From Luteolibacter sp. LG18 (lineage in GTDB: Bacteria; Verrucomicrobiota; Verrucomicrobiia; Verrucomicrobiales; Akkermansiaceae): a stretch of DNA of 64,000 bases. The translations under genes and the position numbers were made by a program. The stretch is from assembly GCF_036322585.1 (NCBI RefSeq), contig NZ_AP024600.1, positions 2,294,001 to 2,358,000 of the forward strand. The letters are read 5' to 3'. Of the stretch, positions 45,029 to 54,399 are shown in pieces (the first letter of the stretch is position 1; every line of letters starts with the position of its first letter). The notes beneath the pieces are model-generated. The model was not told the origin of the DNA. It worked only from the letters and a program-made list of their open reading frames with translations, and did no database searches.

Positions 45029-47293
45029 CTAGAGCTTCTTCACCCGGATCGTGATCGAACGTTGGGTGCCGTCGCGCGGATCGGTGGCGGTGAGGACGTG
45101 GGTGCCGGGTTGGAGGACGACGGCGGGTTCGGGTGAGGCCGGTTCGAGCGTGAGGGTGGGGGACGACCAGAGGGCGGTGCCGGGCAGGTTGCTGGCGACG
45201 CGCAGGCGCTTGCCGCCGGAGGGGAGCTCAGGATCGAGCAGGCAGGTGATGCCGTCCGATGGCGCGAGGATGCGCAGCGGCTCGCGGGCCGGGCGGGAGG
45301 TCTCAAGCGCGAAGTCATTGCGGCGGCGGTTCTCGGTGCTGGTGAACCATTCCTGATAGGTGGCATCGAGGACCACGTGGCCGTCCGTGTCGTAGTCGGC
45401 GGTGGTGGCGGGCAGCGGTTGGCGGCTCGCGAGGCACACTTCCATTTTCGGTGCTTGGTCCGGGCGGGCGTCGGCCAGCACGTGTCCGGTGCGGGGATCG
45501 ACGGGGACTTCCACCACGCCCTCCGGTCGCGGCAGCCACGCTGGAGCGGTGTCGCGCTGTACCCGCAGCATGGTGCGGTGGAAGATCGGTCCGGCACCGG
45601 CCACGCCGGAGAGGCCCTTGATCGGCGTTTGGTCGAAATTGCCGGCCCACACGCCCACGGTGAAATCGCGGGTGAAGCCGAGGCACCAGTTGTCGCGGAA
45701 ATCGGAGGAGGTGCCGGTCTTCGCCGCGCACTTGAAGGGCATCTCCAGCGGACCATGGCGACCGAACGACGGCGCACGGGCATCGGGATCCGAGAGGATG
45801 TCCGAGACCAGCCACGCGCAGCGGGAGTCGAACAAGGTCCGCGGGGCCACATGCGCTTGGGACGAGAACAGGCGGGGAGGAATGCTAGTGCCGCCGCGGG
45901 CGAGCGTGGCGTAGGCATTGGTCAGCTCCAGCAAGCGGACCGGGGCGTTGCCGATGGTCAGGCCGAGCCCATAGTGGTCCGGTTGCTTGCCGAGGGTGGT
46001 GAGGCCTAGGTTCACCAGCAGGTCATAGAGCGGCTGCGGGCCGCCGAGATCGTTCAGCTCGCGGATCGCGGGGACATTGAGCGAGCAGCCAAGCGCGGTG
46101 CGGATCGATACCGGTCCGCGATGGGTGCGGTCGAAATTGCCCGGCAGGTTCAGGCCCTGCTCGGTGCGGAAACGGGTTGGGATGTCCGCCACGATCGCGC
46201 CGGGGTAACGGCCGGTGGTTTCGAACGAGAGCAGGTAGGTGAAGGGCTTGAGCGCGGATCCGGGCGAGCGCGGGGCGAGCGTTCCATTGATCTGGCCGCC
46301 GCGTGGGTCGTTCCAATTGCCCGAGGTCACCAGTGCGAGGATGTCGCCGCTGGCATTGTCGATGACCACCACCGCGGCGTGCCGCAGGTTTGCCCCGCGC
46401 AGCGCGGCGAGTTCCTCGTGGACGATGGTTTCCACGTCGCGCTGGAGCGGGAGGTCGAGGGTGGTGCGGAAATCCGTGGCGGATGGGTCCGGCACGAGCG
46501 CCAGCCACGGCGCGGTTTCCTTTTCGGTGAGCGGACGAAGGTCGGGTGTTTCCGTCAGGGCGGATTGGATACGGGCAGGATCGATCGCCCCGGCTTTGGC
46601 CAAGCGGGCGAGCACCAGGTTGCGGCGCGCGAGCGAGGCCTCCGGGCGCTTGAGCGGATTGAGCCGGGTGGGGGCCTGCGGCAGTCCGGCAAGCAGGGCG
46701 CACTCGCCGAGCGACAGGTCACCGAGGGGTTTCTGGAACAAATGGCGCGCGGCCTCGGCCGGGCCTCTACGACGGTTGCCGTAGTCGAGACGGTTCAGGT
46801 AGGCGGTGAGGATGCGCTCCTTCGACCACGTCATTTCCAAGCGCCGGGCACCGAGGGCCTCGCGCAGTTTCGTGGCGAGACCGCGTTGCGAGGAGGGCGA
46901 CGAGATCTTCACCAGTTGTTGGGTGATGGTGGAAGCACCGGAGACGACGCGGCGGTGGGTGATCCAATCGCTTGCCGCGCGGGCGGTGGCGAGCAGGTCG
47001 ATGCCGCCGTGCTGGAAGAACCGCTTGTCCTCCGCGGCCAGCGTGCACGCGATGAAGTCGGGTGGAAGGTCCGCGATCCCCACCGGTTCGCCGCGCGAGA
47101 AATCCCCGAGCGTCAGCCGCCGGATCGGCTCGCCGTGGCGATCCAGCAGAACCGGCGAGGCCGGGACCTCCGTTTCCAGGCCCGCGGGCAGCGGGACCAG
47201 GAACGGCAGCCCGAACCAGCCGAAGGCCCACAGCGCCGCCAGCGCGAGCGGGATGGCCACGCGCTTGCGGCGGAGATGACGGAACACTTTCAC
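45029..47293 (-). CDS. pbpC: penicillin-binding protein 1C (bifunctional peptidoglycan synthase)
   Basis: A 754-residue class A penicillin-binding protein with one N-terminal membrane anchor (about 13-33). The glycosyltransferase domain has AAEDKRFFQHGGID with catalytic E88, SGASTITQQLVK (119-128) and ILTAYLNRLDYGNRRRG. The transpeptidase domain has the serine motif SALK (346-349), SLN (404-406) and KTGT (525-528). The C-terminal 150 residues are the beta-type domain typical of PBP1C. It lies 25 bp after the alpha-2-macroglobulin gene, a pairing known in many bacteria, where the macroglobulin is thought to defend the envelope and PBP1C to mend the wall. Confidence 0.94.
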   Translation of the reverse strand: MKVFRHLRRKRVAIPLALAALWAFGWFGLPFLVPLPAGLETEVPASPVLLDRHGEPIRRLTLGDFSRGEPVGIADLPPDFIACTLAAEDKRFFQHGGIDLLATARAASDWITHRRVVSGASTITQQLVKISSPSSQRGLATKLREALGARRLEMTWSKERILTAYLNRLDYGNRRRGPAEAARHLFQKPLGDLSLGECALLAGLPQAPTRLNPLKRPEASLARRNLVLARLAKAGAIDPARIQSALTETPDLRPLTEKETAPWLALVPDPSATDFRTTLDLPLQRDVETIVHEELAALRGANLRHAAVVVIDNASGDILALVTSGNWNDPRGGQINGTLAPRSPGSALKPFTYLLSFETTGRYPGAIVADIPTRFRTEQGLNLPGNFDRTHRGPVSIRTALGCSLNVPAIRELNDLGGPQPLYDLLVNLGLTTLGKQPDHYGLGLTIGNAPVRLLELTNAYATLARGGTSIPPRLFSSQAHVAPRTLFDSRCAWLVSDILSDPDARAPSFGRHGPLEMPFKCAAKTGTSSDFRDNWCLGFTRDFTVGVWAGNFDQTPIKGLSGVAGAGPIFHRTMLRVQRDTAPAWLPRPEGVVEVPVDPRTGHVLADARPDQAPKMEVCLASRQPLPATTADYDTDGHVVLDATYQEWFTSTENRRRNDFALETSRPAREPLRILAPSDGITCLLDPELPSGGKRLRVASNLPGTALWSSPTLTLEPASPEPAVVLQPGTHVLTATDPRDGTQRSITIRVKKL

Positions 47294-47318
47294 GGACGAT
47301 GGATCGAGGGCGATCCGG

Positions 47319-50300
47319 TCATTTCGTGCGGATCAACTGCGAGGCGGAGAGCGCGAACTTCTCCGGATCGTACATCGACTCCACCTTCGCGGCCGGCGCG
47401 GTGGCTTCGCCGGCCACCGTGCAGCGGGCGAGGTAGGTCACGTTGTAGGTGCCGCGCCGCCAGACCTGGTCGAAGTAGAACACCGCGCGGTCGCTGCGCA
47501 ACTCGCTGTGGGACATCGACCAATCGTTTTGGCTGGTCCTGCCGCCGTTCGCCGCGGCCTGGCTGGCGAAGTCACTGTTCACCGTTTCAAAGACCGAGGG
47601 CAGCAGGTCCTCGACCACAAGGTAGCGCGTGTCGTCCTTCGGGAGCGTCACCCGCAGCGTCACGCGGACCAGATCGCCCACCGCGGGGCGGTCGAGAGGC
47701 TCGCTCTTGCCGTCGGACTTCAGACGCTCGTAGAAGCGGGTGATCTCCAGGCCGTTCGAAGCCACCGGCTGCTGCGGCTGGATCTTCGGCTTCGAGGCGA
47801 GGTTCACGCGCAGGAAGGCGGGCGAGGTCGATTTCACCGAGAGCTTCTTCGCGAGCGCCAGGGAGAACGCGCGGGTGGCGGTCGGGGATTCCGCACCCAG
47901 GACCATCGGGTCGGCGCCGTTCTCGGTGGCGAGAGTGACGGTCACCTGTCCTTCGCGTTTCGGCTCGGTGGTGGCATAGGTCGAAAGCGCCAGCAGACCC
48001 CAGCCGTTCATCCACGTGGTACGCCATTCTCCGTAGGGATTGCGGTCGCGGAGCAGGCGGTCGATCGAGCGCATCGTTTCCGGCGAGGACGGATCGATCT
48101 TTGCCCACGCCAGCACATCGAGCGCTGCATCCGGATTCCACGGCATCCACGAATCGTCGCGGGCCTTGAACGGCTTGGCGCTGTTGAGCACGGCGATGGC
48201 CTCGGCTTTCGCGTTGTCGGTGCCGGAGGCGGCGATTGCCAGCGCGAGGAAGCGGCGGGCGCGCGGTGGCACGCCCTCGATGCGGTCGCGGAGCAGGTTG
48301 TGGTAAGCCTGTTGCGGTTTGCCCGCGAGCGAAAGCACCCACAGCGAGCGCGCGGCGCTTTCCATGTCCCACGCCGAGCGGATGTCGGAGAGACCGCGCA
48401 GGGACGTGATGAGGTCGTTGCAAAGTCCTTCGATGGCATCCTCGGGCACCGTGGCACCGGCTTGGTCCGCCAGCACCAGGCCGAGTCCGGCGTAAGAGGA
48501 AGCCCAATCGAGACGCTCACGACAGCCCGGCCAGTAGGTGAAGCCGCCGCTGGGAAGCTGCATCGAGAGCAGGCGGTCCGCGCCCGCTTGGATCGCCTTC
48601 TTCACCTTTTCATCGGGGACTTTCTCAAACTGCGGCACCACCGGCCGCAGCGACTTCACCGCGAACCACGGCATCAGCGACGAGGTCGTTTGCTCCACGC
48701 AGCCGTGGGGATATTGGAGCAGGTAATCGACGGACGGACCCGCTTCCAGCAACAGCGAGCGGGAGAACTCCAGCTTCAGCTCGCCCTTGCCATCCAGCAG
48801 CGCCGGGTCGAGCTGGCTTCGCAGATCGAGATCCGCTCCGGGGCCGGAGAGCTTCACCAGCTTCGATTGGCGGAGCAGCGGCATCGGGTAGTTCACGGGG
48901 AAGCGCGTTTCCACCGCGTCGCCGAGCTTCCGCGCCAGCACCGGGGTCAGCGAGACGCCTTCGACGGAAACCGGTTCGGCGCGGAAGGTGAGCACCGCCT
49001 CGCCGGTGGTTTCCACCGCGATCGGGAAGGGCACCACCGTCGAGCCACCGGAATCGATCGTGACCGTCTGGGTGGTCTGCGACAGCGCGCGGCACACCGG
49101 CGTGCCGCTGGCCCCGTGCGGATTGAAGGTGATCTTCCAAGTGCCCTTGTGGCCGGAGGCGTTCTGGACCAGCACCTGCGGCGTCACCAGATCCGCCTCG
49201 TTCGCGAACCGCGGGGCCTTCGGTTCCAGCATCAGCGGCTTGTTCACCACGATGTCGGTCTTGAGCGCGCCGAAGCGGGTGGCTCCCTCGGTGGCGACGG
49301 CCAGCACACGGTAGCGGGTGAGCGTGTCCGGCACCTTGAAGGTGTGTTTGAACTTGCCCTGCGCGTCCGCGACCAGCGTGGGAGCCCAGGTGGCGCACGG
49401 GTCGAAGTTCTTGCGCAGCAGCTTGTCGAGATTCTCGTTCAGTTCATCGCCGCCGCCGACGAAGAAGCCCTTGTTGAAGAACTGCTGGTTGTCGGGGTTC
49501 TCGGAAATGAAGTGGTCCAGCGAGGTGCCGGAGCGCACGGCCAGCTCGCGCGGGTCGTGGAAGAACGCCATCGGGTCCGGGTTCTCGTAACCCATCACCG
49601 CGAGGGTTCCCTCGTCCTCCGCAAACAGCGTGACCTCCGCGCCGGCGGCGGGCGAGCCATCGGCCTTGGTCACGGTGCCGGCCAGGATCACCTCGTCGCC
49701 GGGCCGGTAGGTGGCCACCTGCACGGTGGAGCCGCCGGTGGTCACGGGCAGCGTTTCAGTCGAGTTCTCGGCGGCCACCTTCACGGCCAGTCGGTCACGG
49801 ACGTTCTCGACGGTCAGCTCGCAGTAGCCGAGGCGGAGCTGCGGTTCCTTGAAGTCGCGGGCGGAATCCTTCGATCCCTTGATGACCAGAACGGAGACGA
49901 AGGCGTTGGGCGCATCGTCCTCGTTCAGTGGGATCTCGATCACCGGCTTGTCCGCCTTGAGCGGCACGGTGAACGAGCGCAGCACCGACTCGCGCTCGAC
50001 GGTGACCAGCGCGGTGCCCTCGATCGGGGACAGCACCAGCACGCGGGCGATATCGCCGGGGCGGTAGGATTTCTTCTCCGCCACCAGCTTGATCTTCATC
50101 CCCTCCTCGTAAGCCCACGGGTATTCATTGCTACCATAGACCCAGTAGGTGGTGGTGGTGGCGAAGGCGTGGCCCTGCGCGTCCTTGCCCTTGAAGGTTA
50201 CGAAATGGCGGCCCGGCTGGCTGGAGGTGAACTCGTAGGTCGTGCCGTCGCGCTCGTTGCCCGCCGGGTTGATCGTGGCGGTGCCGGTGGACACCGGTTC

Positions 50301-53108
50301 CTCATGGGCGTCGTTGCGGGTCACCGTGTCGCCGTCGTCGTTGCGGGTCTTCGATTGCTCGTTCACCTCGCGCACGGTCACGGTCTCGATGGCGAGCGGC
50401 TTGTCGTAGGGTTTTCCGTCGGGAGTGATCGCCACCAGTTTCAGCGGCACGCGGTCGCCGACCCGGACGAGCCGGTCGGTGCGGGACACGCCGACGTAAA
50501 CGGACGCCGGGTGCACCGTCACGCTGCTGCTGGCGGTAAGCGTCTGGTTGTTTGCGTCGGTCACCTCGGTGCTCACGCTGATCTCGCGGGTGGTTGGGAT
50601 GTCGCCCTGCGGCAGCGTTACGCCGAAGGTGGCCTTGCCGCTGGCGTTGAGCTGGGCCTTGCCGTTGTCCGAGGTGCTGCGCTCGTCATCCTCGCTCTCG
50701 CTTTCACGGTAGTTGAAGTAGTGGAACCAGTAGCGCCAGTCCTCCTGACGGTGGTTGCCGAAGAGGAAGTCCTGGTAGCGCTCCGGATACAGGTTCACGT
50801 CCGAGACGCGGGTGTAATGCTCGGCATTGCCCGCGGCCACCGGCTGGCCCTGGTAGTAGGTGGCGGCGAGGTCCACCTTCACGGCGTCCGCTCCCGGCGC
50901 GGGTTCGGCGATCTTCTGCTCCACCTCGAAGGCGTTGCGGCGGAATTCCTCGACGCGGAACTGGAAGAAGAACGTGGAGTTTCCACTGATGCGCTCTTTC
51001 TCCTCCTCGTCCTCGCTTTCGTCGGCCTGCTTGACCTCGTCCTTGTAGACGAGCTTCACCGAATAGTAGCCCGTTTGTTCCTCGGGGGCCTTGTAGGTGA
51101 AATCGAAGGCCCCGTTGGGCGAGAGCTTCACTTCCTGGTCGACCACCTCCTTGTCGGTCGGGTCGGAGATGACGAGATGCGGCTTGGCCTCGTCGGCGGC
51201 TTTGATCGCATTGCCCTGCTGGGTGCGGATGATGCCCTTGAGCCGCACCGTTTCGCCGGGGCGGTAGAGCGAGCGGTCGCTGAACACCAGCACGCGGCGG
51301 CGGGAGTCCGGTTGCTCGTCATAGGAATAGCGCACCGGGAACCGCCACAGGCTCACGGTGTCGAGCGTGTTGTCGAAGGCGGTGATGTAGGTGTCATCGC
51401 CGAGGCTGGCGCGGAGATGGCGGACGTCCTCGCCGCGCGCGACCTTCGCCACGCCATTGGCGTCGGTAGCCACGCTGGCTAGGGACTTCGCGTCCTCGCC
51501 GAAAATCTCGATCTTCACCCCGGGCAACGCCTCGCCGCTGGCGCAGGAGAAGGCGTAGAGCATCGCGTCGTCCTTCGTCAGCTTCCAGGCCAGGCCGATG
51601 TCGGTGAGCTGGATGAAAGCCTGGGCGGACGGGCGGCCGTCGTGCGTAATCCCGTCGGTGAGCGTGCCGGTGGCTTCCAGGAAGAAGATGCCGTGCTTCG
51701 GCGCGTTCTTGAGGACCTCGTCCCACTTCAGCGTCACCTCGCCGGAGGTGTCGATGCCATCGCCGATGTCGAAATCCTGATCCAGCACGGTGGTGCCCGG
51801 GATCAGCTCGTAGGGCACCGGCGCGGTCGGTTTCACCTCCGTACCGTCCGGGCCGGAGCCGGTGTAATGGCGGTAGGCTTGGAACGCGCGGACCAGCGTG
51901 TCCCCGCTGAGCTGGCGGGCGCGAACCCCCACCTTCGCGACGTTGATCGTCTGAATGCGGTACTGGCGGCTGCCGGCGGCGAGCTGCGCCTCCTCGGTGC
52001 TGGGCAGGACCAACTCCGGATCGAGGTGCTCGAAGACCAGCTTCTTCGCGGCGGGCGCGACCAAGGCGCGGCCGTCGTAGGAAGCCAGCGGCTGGTTGAC
52101 GCGCACCTCCCACTCGTCATCGGTGAAATCGCCTTTCAAGCGCAGCTCGTTGCCCTCGACTTCCGCCTTGAGGTTCTCCGGCTCCGGAGTGATGCGGACC
52201 GCGGATTTCAGCACGTTGTCCGCGATCGTTTTCGGCAGCGCGAGGTTGAAGCCGATCACGATTTCCCGCGGCTCGTCGGCCGTGGTCACGGCGTTCATCG
52301 AGGTCACCTTGAGCGGGTCGATGTTGCCGAGCTGCTGGCTGTTGTTGTCCTTCACCTTCGCGTTGTTCGCCGCGTTCGGCAGCCCGGCCAGCACCGAGAG
52401 CTTCCAGTCCTGGCCGACGGGCAAGGGGGTCACCGGCGACACGATCAGGCCTTGCACGAAGGGATCGTTGGCCGGACGGGTGGCGTTCGGATCGACGGGC
52501 GTCTTCGCCTTCATCCGGGTGAAACGCTGGCTCCATGAATAGGTGTCCAGGCTGGTGGCCCCCGCCTGCCCGGCGGTGGCGCGCACCGTTTTCGCCGCCA
52601 CACGGCCGCCGTCCTTGCTTTCGAACGAAAAGAACGGGGCCGCTGCCACGGGATCGACGTCGTCATTGAACTTCAGCAGCCACGACGCGGTCCGCGGCGA
52701 GAACCCGTCCGCATAGCGGTTCAGCGCCGAGGTCGTCTCGATCCGGAACGCGGTGCTCTCCACCGTGGCGATCTGCCCGGCTGGCACCGGCGTCTGGTCG
52801 ATGTGCTTGTGGCCGCCGCGCACCGAGAACTTGTAGGTCATCCCGAGCGCGGGCACCTGGTCGGGCAGGAATTTCGCCACGTTCGGTGCCTTCCATTCCA
52901 GTTTCCCGGGCAGGGCGGGTTCGATCACCAGCCAGTCGTTGACGGCGGGCTTTCCGACGGACTCGTCCGGCACCACGGCGCGGTCGAGGATCAATTCGAT
53001 CCCGCTCTCAGGGATGAGCGTGGGTGTCGAGACGAACAGACGCGGCGCGGCCCATAGGCCGCTCGTGCTGGAAGCAAGGGCCAGCACGGCGAAACGGAGC
53101 GTTTTCAT
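47319..53108 (-). CDS. bacterial alpha-2-macroglobulin family protein
   Basis: A 1929-residue exported protein. Residues 1-21 are a signal peptide (cleavage near GLWAAP) with no lipobox, unlike the E. coli lipoprotein YfhM. The body contains MG-type beta domains. YRPGETVRLKGIIRT marks the conserved MG region and DEGTLAVMGYENPDPMAFF lies before the bait region. The thioester motif GCVEQ has C1470 and Q1473, within YPHGCVEQTTSSLMPWFA. The complement-like helical domain (SMQLPSGGFTYWPG) and receptor-like C-terminal domain follow. Such proteins trap proteases covalently. Length exceeds the 1653 residues of YfhM by nearly 280. It precedes pbpC in one operon. Confidence 0.92.
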   Translation of the reverse strand: MKTLRFAVLALASSTSGLWAAPRLFVSTPTLIPESGIELILDRAVVPDESVGKPAVNDWLVIEPALPGKLEWKAPNVAKFLPDQVPALGMTYKFSVRGGHKHIDQTPVPAGQIATVESTAFRIETTSALNRYADGFSPRTASWLLKFNDDVDPVAAAPFFSFESKDGGRVAAKTVRATAGQAGATSLDTYSWSQRFTRMKAKTPVDPNATRPANDPFVQGLIVSPVTPLPVGQDWKLSVLAGLPNAANNAKVKDNNSQQLGNIDPLKVTSMNAVTTADEPREIVIGFNLALPKTIADNVLKSAVRITPEPENLKAEVEGNELRLKGDFTDDEWEVRVNQPLASYDGRALVAPAAKKLVFEHLDPELVLPSTEEAQLAAGSRQYRIQTINVAKVGVRARQLSGDTLVRAFQAYRHYTGSGPDGTEVKPTAPVPYELIPGTTVLDQDFDIGDGIDTSGEVTLKWDEVLKNAPKHGIFFLEATGTLTDGITHDGRPSAQAFIQLTDIGLAWKLTKDDAMLYAFSCASGEALPGVKIEIFGEDAKSLASVATDANGVAKVARGEDVRHLRASLGDDTYITAFDNTLDTVSLWRFPVRYSYDEQPDSRRRVLVFSDRSLYRPGETVRLKGIIRTQQGNAIKAADEAKPHLVISDPTDKEVVDQEVKLSPNGAFDFTYKAPEEQTGYYSVKLVYKDEVKQADESEDEEEKERISGNSTFFFQFRVEEFRRNAFEVEQKIAEPAPGADAVKVDLAATYYQGQPVAAGNAEHYTRVSDVNLYPERYQDFLFGNHRQEDWRYWFHYFNYRESESEDDERSTSDNGKAQLNASGKATFGVTLPQGDIPTTREISVSTEVTDANNQTLTASSSVTVHPASVYVGVSRTDRLVRVGDRVPLKLVAITPDGKPYDKPLAIETVTVREVNEQSKTRNDDGDTVTRNDAHEEPVSTGTATINPAGNERDGTTYEFTSSQPGRHFVTFKGKDAQGHAFATTTTYWVYGSNEYPWAYEEGMKIKLVAEKKSYRPGDIARVLVLSPIEGTALVTVERESVLRSFTVPLKADKPVIEIPLNEDDAPNAFVSVLVIKGSKDSARDFKEPQLRLGYCELTVENVRDRLAVKVAAENSTETLPVTTGGSTVQVATYRPGDEVILAGTVTKADGSPAAGAEVTLFAEDEGTLAVMGYENPDPMAFFHDPRELAVRSGTSLDHFISENPDNQQFFNKGFFVGGGDELNENLDKLLRKNFDPCATWAPTLVADAQGKFKHTFKVPDTLTRYRVLAVATEGATRFGALKTDIVVNKPLMLEPKAPRFANEADLVTPQVLVQNASGHKGTWKITFNPHGASGTPVCRALSQTTQTVTIDSGGSTVVPFPIAVETTGEAVLTFRAEPVSVEGVSLTPVLARKLGDAVETRFPVNYPMPLLRQSKLVKLSGPGADLDLRSQLDPALLDGKGELKLEFSRSLLLEAGPSVDYLLQYPHGCVEQTTSSLMPWFAVKSLRPVVPQFEKVPDEKVKKAIQAGADRLLSMQLPSGGFTYWPGCRERLDWASSYAGLGLVLADQAGATVPEDAIEGLCNDLITSLRGLSDIRSAWDMESAARSLWVLSLAGKPQQAYHNLLRDRIEGVPPRARRFLALAIAASGTDNAKAEAIAVLNSAKPFKARDDSWMPWNPDAALDVLAWAKIDPSSPETMRSIDRLLRDRNPYGEWRTTWMNGWGLLALSTYATTEPKREGQVTVTLATENGADPMVLGAESPTATRAFSLALAKKLSVKSTSPAFLRVNLASKPKIQPQQPVASNGLEITRFYERLKSDGKSEPLDRPAVGDLVRVTLRVTLPKDDTRYLVVEDLLPSVFETVNSDFASQAAANGGRTSQNDWSMSHSELRSDRAVFYFDQVWRRGTYNVTYLARCTVAGEATAPAAKVESMYDPEKFALSASQLIRTK

Positions 53109-53262
53109 GGGGATCAGGGAAATGTGCCTGATAGGAACGCTATACGTATTTGCCCCTGTTTTCCTACACCGCCGTGATTCCGGGACGGGAAAATTTTGTA
53201 ACCGCTTTTTCCGATCCGTCCCGGGCTTGCCGCCCGCCGCATTCCCCGGTTAGCTCTCGCCC

Positions 53263-53829
53263 GTGGCTGGCAGAAACATCGTCTATTTCGACCTCGAAAC
53301 GCAGCGCAGCTTCGGCGACGTCGGCGGATTCTCGAACAAGGGCAAGATGGGGATTTCCATCGCCGTGACCTACAGCACCGCCCGCGGGACCTATGAGATC
53401 TACCGCGAGTGCGAGCTGGACAAGCTGGGCGAGGAGCTGTGCCGCGCCGATCTCGTCGTCGGCTGGAACCACATGCAGTTCGATTACCCGGTGCTACAGC
53501 CCTACATCTTCCCGACCTTGGCCGACCAGACCATCAACCTGGACATGATGCTCGACCTTGAGCAGCGGCTGGGCTTTCGCCTGAAGCTGGATTCCGCCGC
53601 CTCCGCCTCGCTGGGCGTGGGCAAGACGGCCGACGGCCTGGATGCCCTGAGATGGTGGCAGGAGTACAAGAAAACCGGCGATTTCAGCGTGTTGCGGAAA
53701 ATCGCCGAATACTGTGCCTACGATGTGAAGGTCACCAAGTGCGTCCACGAATACGCCCTGGAGCACGGGCACCTGAAATACGAGGACCGCGCCGGCCAGT
53801 TGCAGGAGGTCGCGGTCGACTGGAAATGA
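53263..53829 (+). CDS. DEDD-type 3'-5' exonuclease / RNase H-like protein
   Basis: A 188-residue protein with a GTG start at 53263, directly before the first beta strand. The strand NIVYFDLETQRSF supplies the D-x-E pair. LVVGWNHMQFDYPVL supplies the second acidic site, and YCAYDVKVTKCVHEYAL supplies the Tyr-x-x-Asp third site. Together these make a DEDD exonuclease fold like the YprB ribonuclease H-like domain (PF13482 type). RNA or DNA specificity is not decided. It is divergent from the alpha-2-macroglobulin gene. No helicase domain is attached. Confidence 0.8.
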   Translation: MAGRNIVYFDLETQRSFGDVGGFSNKGKMGISIAVTYSTARGTYEIYRECELDKLGEELCRADLVVGWNHMQFDYPVLQPYIFPTLADQTINLDMMLDLEQRLGFRLKLDSAASASLGVGKTADGLDALRWWQEYKKTGDFSVLRKIAEYCAYDVKVTKCVHEYALEHGHLKYEDRAGQLQEVAVDWK

Positions 53830-53841
53830 GGCCCGCGGCGC

Positions 53842-53952
53842 TTAGCCGACGTAGCCCATCAGGTGCAGCACCGTGTAGACCGCCCAGACGAAGGTGCAGA
53901 AAAGGGCGAGGATGAAGAGCTTGGCGCAGGCTTCGATGGACTTGCGGGTCAT
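53842..53952 (-). CDS. 36-residue small membrane protein
   Basis: A short frame, MTRKSIEACAKLFILALFCTF followed by VWAVYTVLHLMGYVG and a stop. It has one hydrophobic helix (about 10-28) preceded by positive charge, as in real small inner-membrane proteins. No Shine-Dalgarno sequence is visible, in keeping with most genes here. It is convergent with the exonuclease gene, with 12 bp between the stops. Function is unknown. Confidence 0.5.
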   Translation of the reverse strand: MTRKSIEACAKLFILALFCTFVWAVYTVLHLMGYVG

Positions 53953-54021
53953 GGCGGCGGGGTTTTAGGGACTCTCCGCCCGCCCGCCAAGGCGAAATCT
54001 GTCCGTTGCGGCCGGTTTTGG

Positions 54022-54390
54022 TTATCCCGGGACGTTCTCGAAGAAGGTCAGCCGGTTGCCGAAGGGGTCGGTGAGCCGCACTTCCAGCGTGCCCCAGTCG
54101 GTTTTCTCCAGTCCGGGGCGGGCGTGCTTGTAGCATTTGGCCAGCAGGGCAGTCTGGAAATCGGTTACTCCAGCGGTTTCGATCCGCACCGCGCTGCCGG
54201 GGCAGGCGTCCCCGAAATGGCCGGAAAGATGCAGGATGCAGCCGTCCCGCGACACCTGCTGGTAGAGCGGGGCGTTTTCATCGAAGCGGTGCTGCCAATC
54301 GACCTGGAAACCGAGGAAACCGACGTAGAATTCGTGGGCCTTTTCCTCGTCGAAGATGCGCAGGATGGGCGTGACGGGGCCGAGGTTCAT
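54022..54390 (-). CDS. VOC superfamily protein (glyoxalase/bleomycin-resistance type)
   Basis: A 122-residue protein with one paired beta-alpha-beta-beta-beta unit: VTPILRIFDEEKAHEFYVGFLGFQVDWQHRF at the start, LHLSGHFGD in the middle, and GTLEVRLTDPFGNRLTFFE at the end, with the last Glu a usual metal ligand. The sequence resembles the bleomycin-binding-like subgroup. The substrate is unknown. It starts nine bases after eutC ends and is probably the last gene of that operon. Confidence 0.85.
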   Translation of the reverse strand: MNLGPVTPILRIFDEEKAHEFYVGFLGFQVDWQHRFDENAPLYQQVSRDGCILHLSGHFGDACPGSAVRIETAGVTDFQTALLAKCYKHARPGLEKTDWGTLEVRLTDPFGNRLTFFENVPG

Positions 54391-54399
54391 GGCGGCTTT

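Noticed and set aside
47508..51482. A 1324-codon open frame on the plus strand, antisense to the alpha-2-macroglobulin gene
   Set aside because: The translation is Arg/Gly/His/Val-rich with no domain. It is a by-product of high third-position GC in the real gene on the other strand.
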